A stretch of DNA of 64,000 nucleotides from contig NZ_JAAKEJ010000002.1 in the NCBI RefSeq assembly GCF_011039135.1, positions 186,001-250,000 on the forward strand, written 5' to 3'. A model generated the notes under the pieces. The model searched no databases. It worked only from the letters and a program-made list of their open reading frames with translations, and was not told the origin of the DNA. Source of the stretch: Desulfovibrio sp. ZJ209 (GTDB lineage Bacteria > Desulfobacterota > Desulfovibrionia > Desulfovibrionales > Desulfovibrionaceae). This document shows positions 1 to 9,949 of the stretch, piece after piece. The position numbers were made by a program, and so were the translations under genes. The number at the start of each line of letters is the position of its first letter. Position 1 is the stretch's first letter.

Positions 1-420
1 GCGCTCGCCAAGTACGCCTGGGGCTGGGTGAGCGACCGCGCAACGCCCCTCACCGCGTCCAGGCTGATCATGGCCCTGAGCGCGGCCAGCGTGGCGCTCT
101 TGGCGCTGCCGCCAACGCTCCCGAGCCTCGTTGTGTTCAGCATGGCCTTCGGCGGCTGCATCGGGGGCCTGTGGGCGGTGCTGCCCGCGGTGGTGGCCTG
201 GTATTTCGGCAGCCGCAACTTCCTCGCGGCCTACAAGTTCATCTCGCTGTTCATCATCCTGCGCTGCGCGGGCTTTCCGGTGGTGGCCCTCTCGCACGAC
301 CTCTTCGGGAGCTATGCGCTGGCTGACGCCTTTTTCGGCGCTGCCCTGCTCACCGCTCTTGTGCTCACCTTCCTGCTCCGGCCCGGCGGCGCCGTGGAGA
401 ACACGCATCACCGGCGCTGA
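1..420 (+). CDS. MFS transporter, C-terminal part (5' end outside window)
   Basis: The reading frame is open from base 1, so only the last 139 residues are seen. They begin with a KYAWGWVSDR stretch, which fits the conserved loop between helices 2-3 or 8-9 of major facilitator transporters (G-W-x-S-D-R). About four hydrophobic helices follow (LIMALSAASVALLALPP, VFSMAFGGCIGGLWAVLPAVV, FISLFIILRCAGFPVVAL, DAFFGAALLTALVLTFLL). The protein would sit in the inner membrane; its substrate cannot be told from this fragment. It converges on the MscS gene with 9 bases between the two stop codons. Confidence 0.75.
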   Translation, partial: ALAKYAWGWVSDRATPLTASRLIMALSAASVALLALPPTLPSLVVFSMAFGGCIGGLWAVLPAVVAWYFGSRNFLAAYKFISLFIILRCAGFPVVALSHDLFGSYALADAFFGAALLTALVLTFLLRPGGAVENTHHRR

Positions 421-429
421 GGCGCGCCG

Positions 430-1659
430 CTAGTTGGCCGCCCCCGAAGCGGAAGAGGCGTGCGCGGCCTGTGCGGCCTCGGCCTTGGCTGCGGCCACCG
501 GCGTGGGGCTGGCGCCCCAGGGCGTACCGCTGAGCAGGCCGCCGGGCTGGTCGGTCATGAACATGTGCGTGGTGGGGTAGGCCCCCAGCACATGCTCGTC
601 ATTGAGCTTCTGCTGGATGGCGAGGTTCACGGCCGAGCGCGTCAACTGGAAGCGCTTGATATTGGGCTCGTGCACGACATAGATGAGCTGGAACATATAG
701 TTGGCGCTGCCGAACCTGAGCATGCAGGCGCGCTCGTAGCTGCAATCGGGGAAGGACTCCACCACCTCGCGCAGCATGTCGGGCACGCGCCTGACCACAT
801 CGAGCGGCATCTCGAAGGCCACGCCGAGCTCCAGCACCACGGGGCGCTCGTTCACATTGCCGAGGTTGACGATGACGCCCGTGGTCATCTCGGAATTGGC
901 GCAAACGATGAGGTCGCCCTCGAGATTGCGCAAATGGGTGGTCTTGGGGCCCATGTATTCCACGTCGCCGGCCTTGCCGTTCGAGAGTTCCACATGGTCG
1001 CCGATGCGGAAGGGCTTGTCGAGCAGGATGACGATATAACTGAAGAAATCCTCGAGAATAGCCTTGCCGGCCAGGCCCACGGCCACGCCCATGATGCCGA
1101 GGCCGGCCACGATGGTCGAGACGTGGAAGCCCAGGTTGTCGAGCAGGAAGGTCAGGCCCACGGCCCAGATGATGCCCGTGATGATGGGCATGAGCGAGCG
1201 GCTTTGCGAGGTCTTGAGCGTCTCGCCGTGGCGGCGCATGTAGAGGTCGAGGTTGAAGGGCACGAAGGCGGCTACGAAGGCGATGGCGATGACCGTGCAG
1301 ACGATGCTGAAGAGGGTGGCGAGCGCGTTGGCATAGACCGGCGCCAGCACGAGCATGCGCGCGGCCCAGGACACGATGCCCACATAGCAGAGCCGCTTCA
1401 GGTGCAGCATGACGCGCTCGTACATGGGGAAGTCCATGGCCCTGACCCCGGCAGCGCCCTGGGCGTCCGTATTGGTCTGGTACTTGCGCTCCATGAAGGC
1501 CTCGAACTTGCGCTCGGCCCACGGCCAGAACACATGCACGGCGATGAGCGCCAGAAGCATGATGCCGAAGATGCAGGCCAGCCTGAGCGGCGGGTTCTGG
1601 TGCAGGAATTGCCGGTAATCGAAATATTCGAGCAGGATCTTCCAGGTCTCGGGATTCAT
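430..1659 (-). CDS. MscS-family mechanosensitive ion channel
   Basis: Inner-membrane channel expected to open on membrane tension and release solutes during osmotic downshock. The start at 1659 gives 409 residues and is preceded by AGGAGG with suitable spacing; the open frame runs 97 codons further upstream but there reads like non-coding shadow. N-terminal hydrophobic helices (about residues 24-45, 90-110, 122-145 and 160-180) precede the family's pore-lining helix and beta domain: STIVAGLGIMGVAVGLAGKA followed by DFFSYIVILLDKPFRIGD and the VIVNLGN region. At 409 residues it is longer than E. coli MscS (286), the extra length being N-terminal helices and a C-terminal Ala-rich tail. No operon partner is evident. 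Confidence 0.9.
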   Translation of the reverse strand: MNPETWKILLEYFDYRQFLHQNPPLRLACIFGIMLLALIAVHVFWPWAERKFEAFMERKYQTNTDAQGAAGVRAMDFPMYERVMLHLKRLCYVGIVSWAARMLVLAPVYANALATLFSIVCTVIAIAFVAAFVPFNLDLYMRRHGETLKTSQSRSLMPIITGIIWAVGLTFLLDNLGFHVSTIVAGLGIMGVAVGLAGKAILEDFFSYIVILLDKPFRIGDHVELSNGKAGDVEYMGPKTTHLRNLEGDLIVCANSEMTTGVIVNLGNVNERPVVLELGVAFEMPLDVVRRVPDMLREVVESFPDCSYERACMLRFGSANYMFQLIYVVHEPNIKRFQLTRSAVNLAIQQKLNDEHVLGAYPTTHMFMTDQPGGLLSGTPWGASPTPVAAAKAEAAQAAHASSASGAAN

Positions 1660-1783
1660 CCTCGGCCTCCTGGGATGGATGGCGCCGCAAGGGGCGTGAG
1701 GCCGAAGTATGCCGCATTTCGGCCCGCCGCGCCAGAGGCAGCCGGGGGGCGGGACGCGCCCGGCGGACGCGCCCCTTGCCCGG

Positions 1784-2161
1784 TCAGGACTCCTCAGCCG
1801 AAAAGACCTCCCGCGCCGCAAAGAGGCCGTTGAGCGCCGCCGGGAAGCCCGCATAGACGGCCATCTGCATGCAGACCTCGATGAGCTCCGCGCGCGTGCA
1901 GCCCACGCGGAGCGCCGCCGCAAGATGCACCAGGAGCTGCGGCCGCGCATTGCCGAGGGCCGTGAGCGCCGCCACGGTGATGAGCTCCCGGCTTTTGAGG
2001 TCGAGCCCGGGGCGGCCCATGATGTCCCCGAAGGGGAATTCCACGAGATAGCGCGCGAAGTCCGGCGCGATGCCGGCGAGGCGCCGGACGACGGCTTCGC
2101 CGCCTTCGCCGTCGATGCGTTTCAAAAGGGCGAGGCCCCGTGCATAGCGTTCGTTTTCCAT
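1784..2161 (-). CDS. Carboxymuconolactone decarboxylase (AhpD-like) family protein
   Basis: 125 residues, a normal length for the CMD family, which includes 4-carboxymuconolactone decarboxylase and AhpD-type peroxidase partners. The all-helical CMD core is visible (GRPGLDLKSRELITVAALTA, then HLAAALRVGCTRAELIEVCM). The AhpD catalytic CxxC pair is absent; only isolated cysteines (GCTRAEL, EVCMQM) are present, so a thiol-redox role is unlikely and the decarboxylase-like branch fits better. An ATG lies 12 bases upstream (2173), but the GGAGG inside that stretch makes the best ribosome site for the ATG at 2161. It follows the beta-propeller gene by 15 bases and is probably co-transcribed with it. 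Confidence 0.8.
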   Translation of the reverse strand: MENERYARGLALLKRIDGEGGEAVVRRLAGIAPDFARYLVEFPFGDIMGRPGLDLKSRELITVAALTALGNARPQLLVHLAAALRVGCTRAELIEVCMQMAVYAGFPAALNGLFAAREVFSAEES

Positions 2162-2176
2162 TTTTTCCTCCATTTT

Positions 2177-2992
2177 TTAAAATCCTTCCCGCGGGAAAGC
2201 CCGCACCGTGCCGTCGCCCCATGGGGCCACAAGGATGCGGCCGTCGGGCGCGCGGGCGAGCCCCACGGGCGAGGCAAGGCCGGTGACAAGCACGGCGGCG
2301 CGCCCTCCCTTGTCCAGCCGGGCCACGGAGCCTGCGCCATTGTCCGCCACGAGCACGCTGTCGGCCCCGGCGGCAAGGATACCCACGCCGGGGCGCACGA
2401 GGCCGGCGGCCGCGGCCGGGAGGGAGCGCACGGCCCCGTCGGGCGCCACCATGTCCACGCTGCCGCCATAGCAGCTCACGGCGAGGCTGCCGTCCGCAAG
2501 GCGCGTCACGTCCACGGGCAGCCGGTGCCCGGATGACACCACTTCGCGCGTGCCGTCAGGCTGGATGCGCACGAGCTCGCCGGCATTGCGGTTGGCCGCG
2601 AGCAGGCCGGTCTCCAGGCTCCAGAAAAGCCCGGTGGGCGCGGAAAGGCCGGACGCGACCACGCTCAAGCCCGTTTCCGGCGTCCAGGCATAAATGCGGC
2701 CGTCGCCATAGCCCGCGGCCCAGAGCGTACCATCCGCGTCAAAGGCGAGCCCGGCGGGCTGGGCAAGCCCCTCGATGATTTCCGCCCGCCTCCCGCGGTC
2801 ATCAAGGCGCACGATGCGGTTCGCGCCCCATTCCGCCACCCAGAGCCGGCCCTGCGCGTCATGGGCCATGCCCACGGGCGCGGAAAGGCCGGACGCCACG
2901 ATTTCCCCGCCGGGTTCGGCCCCGGCAGCCCACGCCGGGAGCGGCGCAAGCATGCTGAGCAGGAGCAGAGCCGCCAATGTCACTTTTTTCAT
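2177..2992 (-). CDS. Secreted NHL/SMP-30-type beta-propeller protein
   Basis: 271 residues starting at the ATG preceded by AAGGAGGT; the longer upstream frame is not needed. A clear signal peptide (MKKVTLAALLLLSMLAPLPA, cleavage after AWA) exports it. The mature protein is five to six repeats of about 40 residues of the form GLSAPVGMAHDAQGRLWVAE, GLAQPAGLAFDADGTLWAAG, GLSAPTGLFWS and so on, typical of six-bladed propellers of the SMP-30/gluconolactonase or streptogramin-lyase (Vgb) type. Whether it is a lactonase, a lyase or only a binding protein cannot be decided here. It is divergent from the LysR gene (75 bases between), so that regulator may control it together with the downstream CMD gene. 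Confidence 0.8.
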   Translation of the reverse strand: MKKVTLAALLLLSMLAPLPAWAAGAEPGGEIVASGLSAPVGMAHDAQGRLWVAEWGANRIVRLDDRGRRAEIIEGLAQPAGLAFDADGTLWAAGYGDGRIYAWTPETGLSVVASGLSAPTGLFWSLETGLLAANRNAGELVRIQPDGTREVVSSGHRLPVDVTRLADGSLAVSCYGGSVDMVAPDGAVRSLPAAAAGLVRPGVGILAAGADSVLVADNGAGSVARLDKGGRAAVLVTGLASPVGLARAPDGRILVAPWGDGTVRAFPREGF

Positions 2993-3067
2993 AAAGACCT
3001 CCTTGCGCTCAGGCATAGCGCCCGAGGCCGGCTTTGCCCCTTGCCCTTTTTGTGATACCTCCAAGGC

Positions 3068-4042
3068 ATGACAGCGCCCGACAGCCCCTCACAGCGGCCG
3101 CCCCTCACGCCGCGCGAATTTCACTGGCTCTGGTATTTCGCGGTCATCGCCGAGGAGCGCAGCCTGCGCCGCGCCGCCGAACGGCTCTTTCTGTCCGAGC
3201 CGCCCCTGAGCCGCCAGTTGCGCGCTCTCGAAGACCGGCTGGGCTTCGCCCTCTTCCACCGCCATTCGCGCGGCCTTGCGCTCACGGCGGAAGGCGAGCG
3301 CGTGCTCGCGGCCGTGCGGCCCCTGCTCGACCTTCAGGAACGCGCCTTTACGGAGCTGGCGCAGCTTTCCGCCCCGGCGCCCGTGAGGGACCTCGGCCTC
3401 ACCACGGCCGTGGAGCAGGGCGTCTTTTCCGCGCTGGAAGAGGAACTGCGGGCCGGCGCGGAGGCGTCCCTGCGCCTTGTGCGCGCGCCCTCGCCGCGCC
3501 TTCTCCGCGATGTGCTGCGCGGCCGGCTGGACGCGGCCGTGGTGGCCCTGCCGCTGGAAATCCCGGCGCTCCCCGAGGGCTTTTCCGTGACGCCGCTCGG
3601 CCATGCGGAAGCGCTCCTCGCGGTGCTGCCCGAAAGCTGGCCTGTGTGCCGCGGCCTCAGGGAAGGCCGCGCCCTGAGCCTGCGGGAGCTTTCCGGCCTG
3701 CCGCTCTTCTGGTTCCGCCGGGAGGAAAATCCCGTCTGGTTCGACCATGCACTCGGCGCGTTCCGGCTGGCCGGCTTCGCGCCGCGCCTCCTCGAGGAGG
3801 CGCCGGAGCATGATGTGCTGCTCGCGCGCATCGCCCGTGGCGAGGCCATGGGGCTTTTCCCCGCGTCCTTTGCGGCCATCCGGCGCGAGGGCGTGCGCTT
3901 TGCGCCCCTCGAAGAGGGGCCGCTGCTCACCTTGCGGCTCGGCCTTGTGGCCGACGCCCGCGCCCTTGGGCAGGGCGCCCCGGGCGAAGCCGTGTTCCGC
4001 TGCCTCGGCCGTGGGGAAAATCCCTCGCCCCCGGCTTCCTGA
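3068..4042 (+). CDS. LysR-family transcriptional regulator
   Basis: 324 residues. The N-terminal winged helix-turn-helix is intact (FHWLWYFAVIAEERSLRRAA, then LFLSEPPLSRQLRALEDRLG and LFHRHSRGLALTAEGERVL), and the remainder fits the two-lobed effector-binding domain, e.g. LRDVLRGRLDAAVVALPLE. LysR proteins usually bind near their own promoter and control the divergent gene, here the beta-propeller/CMD pair; the liv operon downstream on the same strand is another possible target. The effector cannot be predicted. A weak GC hairpin with a short T run follows the gene. Confidence 0.9.
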   Translation: MTAPDSPSQRPPLTPREFHWLWYFAVIAEERSLRRAAERLFLSEPPLSRQLRALEDRLGFALFHRHSRGLALTAEGERVLAAVRPLLDLQERAFTELAQLSAPAPVRDLGLTTAVEQGVFSALEEELRAGAEASLRLVRAPSPRLLRDVLRGRLDAAVVALPLEIPALPEGFSVTPLGHAEALLAVLPESWPVCRGLREGRALSLRELSGLPLFWFRREENPVWFDHALGAFRLAGFAPRLLEEAPEHDVLLARIARGEAMGLFPASFAAIRREGVRFAPLEEGPLLTLRLGLVADARALGQGAPGEAVFRCLGRGENPSPPAS

Positions 4043-4057
4043 AATCCGCCCGCCCTT

Positions 4058-4077
4058 GCCCCGCTGTGGGGGCTTTT
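4058..4077 (+). terminator. Weak Rho-independent terminator after the LysR gene
   Basis: GCCCC (4058-4062) and GGGGC (4069-4073) form a 5-bp stem with a 6-base loop, followed by TTTT. The stem is short, so termination may be partial and some transcription could continue into the liv operon. Confidence 0.4.
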
Positions 4078-4140
4078 GCTTTGTCGCGTTTTGCGGTAAG
4101 CTGCCGCCACTTCATTCACTTGCCGCATCGGGGGACCCGC

Positions 4141-5271
4141 ATGAACAGAGTTTTCGGCCTTGTGGGCGCGCTGGCGCTCGCGCTTCTGCCTGTGCTTTCC
4201 GCGCAGCCCGCCACGTGCGGCGAGATCAAGATCGGCCTCATGTGCCCGCTCACGGGCAAATGGGCCTCCGAAGGGCAGGACATGAAGAATATCGTGACCC
4301 TGCTCGTGGACGAAACCAACGCCAAAGGCGGCATCAACGGCGATACCGTGCGCCTCGTGGTGGAGGACGACGCGGGCGACCCGCGCACGGCGGCCCTTGC
4401 CGCGCAGAAGCTGGCCAGCGCCGGCGTGGCCGCGGTCATCGGCACCTACGGCTCGGCGGTGACGGAAGCCACGCAGAATATCGTGGACGAGGCGGGCCTC
4501 GTGCAGATCGGCACCGGCTCCACCAGCGTGCGCCTCACGGAAAAGGGCCTCGAGCGCTTCTTCCGCACGAGCCCGCGCGACGACGCCCAGGGCAAGTCGG
4601 CCGCGGCCGCCATCGAAAAGGGCGGCTACAAGGCCGTGGCCCTGCTCCACGACAATTCCTCCTACGCCAAGGGCCTCGCGGAGGAGAGCCGCGCCGCGCT
4701 GGAAAAGGCCGGCGTCAGGGTCATCTTCTTCGACGCCCTCACGCCCGGCGAGCGCGACTACACGGCCATCCTCACCAAGCTCAAGGCCGCTGACCCGGAC
4801 CTCGTGTTCTTCACCGGCTACTATCCCGAGACCGGCATGCTGCTCCGCCAGAAAAAGGAAATGTCGTGGAACGTGCCCATGATGGGCGGCGACGCGGCCA
4901 ACCACCAGGACCTCGTCAAGATCGCCGGGCCTGAAGCCGCGGCCGGCTATTTCTTCATCAGCCCGCCCCTGCCTCAGGACATGGACACCAAGGAAGCCAA
5001 GGATTTTCTCGCCGCCTACAAGGCGAAATACGACAGCGTGCCCGTTTCCGTGTGGGCGGTGCTCGCGGGGGACGCCTACAAGGCCATCGAGGGCGCTCTT
5101 GCCGCCGGCAAGGCCGACCCGGAGGCCATGGCCGCGTGGCTCAAGGAGCTCAAGGACATGCCCGGCCTTTCCGGGAGCCTCGGCTTTGACGCCAAGGGCG
5201 ACCGCGTGGGCGAATTTTACCGCACCTATGTGGTGAACAACGAGGGCGCATTCGAGCTGCAACCCCGCTAG
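4141..5271 (+). CDS. livK: Branched-chain amino acid ABC transporter, substrate-binding protein
   Basis: 376 residues. Starts at the ATG before the signal peptide (MNRVFGLVGALALALLPVLS, cleaved near ATCG). The mature N-terminus EIKIGLMCPLTGKWASEGQD matches type I periplasmic binding proteins of the Leu/Ile/Val (Peripla_BP_6) family, and conserved segments such as VRLVVEDDAGDPRTAALAAQ and AVIGTYGSAVTEA follow. It captures the ligand in the periplasm for the permease encoded by the next four genes. It is the first gene of the cluster; the 122-base gap before livH is larger than the others, as often seen where the binding protein is made in excess. The real ligand may be an amino acid other than Leu/Ile/Val. 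Confidence 0.92.
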   Translation: MNRVFGLVGALALALLPVLSAQPATCGEIKIGLMCPLTGKWASEGQDMKNIVTLLVDETNAKGGINGDTVRLVVEDDAGDPRTAALAAQKLASAGVAAVIGTYGSAVTEATQNIVDEAGLVQIGTGSTSVRLTEKGLERFFRTSPRDDAQGKSAAAAIEKGGYKAVALLHDNSSYAKGLAEESRAALEKAGVRVIFFDALTPGERDYTAILTKLKAADPDLVFFTGYYPETGMLLRQKKEMSWNVPMMGGDAANHQDLVKIAGPEAAAGYFFISPPLPQDMDTKEAKDFLAAYKAKYDSVPVSVWAVLAGDAYKAIEGALAAGKADPEAMAAWLKELKDMPGLSGSLGFDAKGDRVGEFYRTYVVNNEGAFELQPR

Positions 5272-5393
5272 GCGCGGGCGAAAGCCCGGGAAGGCGCCCT
5301 GCCGCCCGGGCGGCGCGCGGCAGGCGTGAATCTGTTTCAGGCCCGGTGCGTCGGGTGGCGGCGCACCGGGCACAGGAATCTCGGCGCTCAGGC

Positions 5394-6299
5394 ATGGAAC
5401 AATTTTTCCAGCAGCTTCTCAACGGTCTGGCCGTGGGCGGCATCTACGCCTTGGTGGCCCTGGGCTACACCATGGTCTATGGCGTGCTCAAGCTCATCAA
5501 TTTCGCCCACGGCGACCTGTTCACCATCGGTGCCTATCTCGGCCTCACCCTGCTCGCCAGCTGGAACCTCGCCGGCGTGCTGCCTCCGGCCGTGGCCGTG
5601 CTGGCGGTCTTCCTCATGGTGGGGCTGCTCGTGGCGCTCATCGGCGTAGTGCTCGAGCGCGCGGCCTACCGCCCCTTGCGCGGCGCCAACCGCCTTTCGG
5701 CCGTGGTGTCGGCGCTTGGCGCCTCCATCTTTTTTGAAAACGCCATCATGCTTATCTACGGGGCGCGCGTCTACGTCTATCCCGATTTCCTGCGCCCCGA
5801 CTTCACGGTCAATCTCTTCGGCGTGAGCGTGCCCGGCGTGCGCCTGCTCATCCTCGGGGCCAGCGTGGCGCTCATGCTGGCGCTCTCGGCCTTCATCCAG
5901 CGCACGCGCATGGGCGCGGCCATCCGCGCCACGGCCATCGACCCCGGGGCGGCGCGGCTCATGGGCATCAACGTGGACCGGGTCATCGCGCTCGTCTTCC
6001 TCATCGGGCCGGGGCTTGGCGGCATGGCCGGGCTCATGGTGGGCATCTACTACGGGCAGATCGACTTCACCATGGGCTGGTCCTACGGGCTCAAGGCCTT
6101 CACCGCCGCCATCCTCGGCGGCATCGGCAATATCCCCGGGGCCATGCTCGGCGGCCTCCTCCTCGGCGTCACCGAGGCGCTGGCCGCGGGCTATGTGGCC
6201 ATGGCCTGGAAGGACGCCGTGGCCTTCCTCGTGCTCATCCTCATCCTCATCATCCGCCCCACGGGCATCCTGGGCGAGCGCACGGCGGACAAGCTATGA
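5394..6299 (+). CDS. livH: Branched-chain amino acid ABC transporter permease LivH
   Basis: 301 residues, an integral membrane protein with about eight helices. The start at 5394 is followed by MEQFFQQLLNGLAVGGIYAL, the usual beginning of LivH proteins, and by GYTMVYGVLKLINFAHGDLF, the family signature. LivH and LivM form the heteromeric inner-membrane channel. The ribosome site is weak (CAGG), and the open frame extends 16 codons upstream without family similarity. The stop overlaps the livM start by 4 bases, suggesting translational coupling. Confidence 0.93.
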   Translation: MEQFFQQLLNGLAVGGIYALVALGYTMVYGVLKLINFAHGDLFTIGAYLGLTLLASWNLAGVLPPAVAVLAVFLMVGLLVALIGVVLERAAYRPLRGANRLSAVVSALGASIFFENAIMLIYGARVYVYPDFLRPDFTVNLFGVSVPGVRLLILGASVALMLALSAFIQRTRMGAAIRATAIDPGAARLMGINVDRVIALVFLIGPGLGGMAGLMVGIYYGQIDFTMGWSYGLKAFTAAILGGIGNIPGAMLGGLLLGVTEALAAGYVAMAWKDAVAFLVLILILIIRPTGILGERTADKL

Positions 6300-7239
6300 G
6301 CCGCACGCCGCTCTATGTGGCGCTGGCCGTGGTCATCGCGGGCCTGCCGCTCGTGTGCAACGCCTACTGGACGGACGTGTGCGTGATGATCGGGCTCTAC
6401 GCCCTGCTCTCCCTCTCGCTCAACGTGATGCTCGGGCAGGCCGGCATCTTCAACATGGGCCACGCGGCCTTTTTCGCCGTGGGCGCCTACACCACGGCCA
6501 TCCTCAACACCGTGTGCCACTGGTCCATTTTTCTCACCATGCTGCCCGCGGGCGCGGCGGCCGGCCTCTTCGCGCTGGCCGTGGCCAGGCCCATCATTCA
6601 TCTGCGCGGCGATTACCTGCTCATCGTGACCATCGGCATCGTGGAGATCGTCCGCATCGCGCTCATTAATGATGTCTTTGGGCTCACGGGCGGCGCCAAC
6701 GGCATTTTCGGCATTTCGCGGCCCGTGTTCTTCGGCTTCCGCATCGTCAAGGGCATCCAGTTCTACTATCTCGTCTGGGGCATGGTGGGCGTGAGCATGC
6801 TGCTCTTTTACGGGCTGTGGCGCTCGCGCTTCGGGCGCGCGCTCAACTATATCAAGGAGGATGACGTGGCCGCCGAGGGCTGCGGCGTCAACGTGACCGG
6901 CTACAAGCTCGCGGCCTTCACCCTCGGCGCCGCGTGGGCCGGCGTGGCCGGCACGGTCTATGCCGCCAAGATGCTGACCATCGCGCCGGAATCCTTCAAT
7001 TTCATGGAGTCGGTCATCCTCTTCGCCGTGGTCATCCTTTCCGGCGGGAGCCAGCTCGGCGTGCTCGTGAGCGTGTTCCTGTTCATCGGGCTGCCCGAGC
7101 TGTTGCGCGAGTTTTCCGAGGCGCGCATGCTCATCTTCGGCCTCGCCATGATGGTGATGATGATCTGGCGCCCGCAGGGCCTGTTGCCGCCGCTGCCCCG
7201 CCGCTACGCCATGCCGCACCCGCAGGAGGGGGCGCGGCC

Positions 7240-7243
<4 letters not shown>
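6296..7243 (+). CDS. livM: Branched-chain amino acid ABC transporter permease LivM
   Basis: 315 residues with around nine hydrophobic helices and the LivM signature region LSLNVMLGQAGIFNMGHAAF near residue 40. The cytoplasmic EAA-like loop is visible around SRFGRALNYIKEDDVAAEGC. It pairs with LivH to form the translocation pore. It overlaps livH by 4 bases upstream and livG by 4 bases downstream. Confidence 0.93.
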
Positions 7244-8010
<767 letters not shown>

Positions 8011-8011
8011 C

Positions 8012-8722
<711 letters not shown>

Positions 8723-8760
8723 CGCGTCGGCCGCGCCATTTTTCACCGGCCACCACGCGC

Positions 8761-8795
8761 AAAAGCGGCGCCCGCGTGATGCAGGCGCCGCTTTT
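8761..8795 (+). terminator. Strong bidirectional terminator closing the liv operon
   Basis: Perfect 12-base inverted repeat AAAAGCGGCGCC (8761-8772) / GGCGCCGCTTTT (8784-8795) with an 11-base loop. The A-rich 5' flank and T-rich 3' flank let it work on both strands, serving livF and the convergent YbjQ-like gene. Confidence 0.88.
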
Positions 8796-8863
8796 CACGG
8801 CCGGCTCTCCTTTCCGGCCGGTGGGGACCGTTGCCGAAAGCCCGGGGGAAAACTCGTTTTCCG

Positions 8864-9286
8864 CTAGATCATGTCGTCGTTGATGCGCTGGTCACGCTCG
8901 CGGAAGCGCTGCTGGAGCATGAGGGGCAGGCTTTCCGGGTCGGCCGGGTCGTACTCGAACATCACGGCCGTGCCGTAGCAGGTGAAATACTTGCTGCCGT
9001 CGGGATGGAAGGCCACGTTCTCGTTATAGCCCACGATGGCCTGCGCGCCCTTGTTCATGGCGCGGGCGGCCATGCCGAAAAAGGCCTCTTCCGAGTCATA
9101 GCCGCGGCAGCACACGAGGCCGAGCACCTTGGCGATCTTGCGGCCTTCCACCTGATGCGTGGTGACCACCGGGAAACGCCCGGCAAGAAAGGCCTCGCGC
9201 ACGCGCGAGTCGGCCGCGGGCGCGGTGTTCTGCTGCTTCTCGGCCTTGCGGGCCTTTTTGTCGTTACCGCCGAGCAAGAAAAACAT
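8864..9286 (-). CDS. YbjQ-like (DUF74) domain protein
   Basis: 140 residues. The start at 9286 has GGGAGG at good spacing. After a charged N-terminus (MFFLLGGNDKKARKAEKQ) the body shows the YbjQ-type pattern: VVTTHQVEGRKIAKVLGLVC, AARAMNKGAQAIVGYNENV and YFTCYGTAVMFEYD. YbjQ proteins form small pentamers of unknown function, sometimes called heavy-metal binding without firm evidence. The C-terminal 25 residues are charged and probably helical. A sigma-54-type promoter lies about 130 bases upstream. The gene is convergent with livF. Confidence 0.65.
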   Translation of the reverse strand: MFFLLGGNDKKARKAEKQQNTAPAADSRVREAFLAGRFPVVTTHQVEGRKIAKVLGLVCCRGYDSEEAFFGMAARAMNKGAQAIVGYNENVAFHPDGSKYFTCYGTAVMFEYDPADPESLPLMLQQRFRERDQRINDDMI

Positions 9287-9412
9287 GGCAACCTCCCAAA
9301 ACGATCTTCCGGTCTCATCCGGCTTGCTTTCGCCGGATGCCCCGGCAGGCGTATTTTCTCTTGAGCGCGCCCGGCGTTGCCCCCAGGCCGCGCCGTGCGT
9401 TGCCCGAGGCAT

Positions 9413-9428
9413 TGCAAAGAGCTTGCCA
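9413..9428 (-). promoter_or_regulatory. Sigma-54-type -24/-12 promoter for the YbjQ-like gene
   Basis: On the minus strand the sequence reads TGGCAAGCTCTTTGCA. The consensus is TGGCACG-N4-TTGCA, so only one of the 12 defined bases differs, and the invariant GG and GC doublets are 10 bases apart as required. It points toward the gene starting at 9286, giving a leader of roughly 115 bases. The rest of 9287-9583 holds no gene that can be supported. Confidence 0.55.
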
Positions 9429-9583
9429 GAATTGCAAGTCGCTGATTTAGCATGGAATCATGAAAGACGGAGGGGACGGCAACGCGCTGGCAGGCTGCAA
9501 AAAACTCCGGCCCTGTCGGAAAGCTGACAGGACCGGAGGAGAGAAAATGCCACAAGGAACGGGGGTAGAGGAGCGCGCATTCC

Positions 9584-9896
9584 ATTCCCCGTCTGGAGCG
9601 AAGCGGAAGACGGGTGCTCGTGCCGGAAGAATCCTAAAAAATAAGATTTTTTTGTGCTGCCGCGCTAGCCGTTGGCGAGCCTGCGAGCCTTACGGATAGC
9701 GACAGTGGCAGCGTTGGCTGACCGGTGCGGTAACTAACTGCTGTCTTCATCCGTAGCTTCCTTCGTCGCAACGGCTGAAGCAAGGAAGAAAAAGAATTTC
9801 CGAAGGGAGTGTACTCAAGTACTCGACCGAGGAAATTTTTTTCTGACGCGGGCAGCACAAAAAAGGCTGTTTTTGACGGATAATTTCGGCATTACA
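9584..9896 (+). repeat. Modular intergenic repeat, copy A
   Basis: One of four long copies of a dispersed element in this window. Modules in order: M1, an end hairpin CCCGTCT...AGACGGG; M2, an AT-rich block AATCCTAAAAAATAAGAT; M3, about 120 bases starting GCGCTAGCCGTTGG and ending at AACGGCTGAAG; M4, a palindrome centred on GTACTCAAGTAC flanked by AATTTCC/GGAAATT; M5, an end block GGATAATTTCGGCATTA. Small open frames across it are not conserved as proteins. Unlike copies B-D it runs opposite to its flanking genes. Confidence 0.85.
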
Positions 9897-9949
9897 TAGG
9901 CAGCACTACGCCACAAGCAAAACCGACACAGGAAACGCACAAACCGCGC

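Noticed and set aside
9584-9896. Small open frames inside the repeats, e.g. the recurring IRQKQPFRF peptide
   Set aside because: They shift frame between copies and have no ribosome sites; conservation is at the DNA level and includes palindromes.
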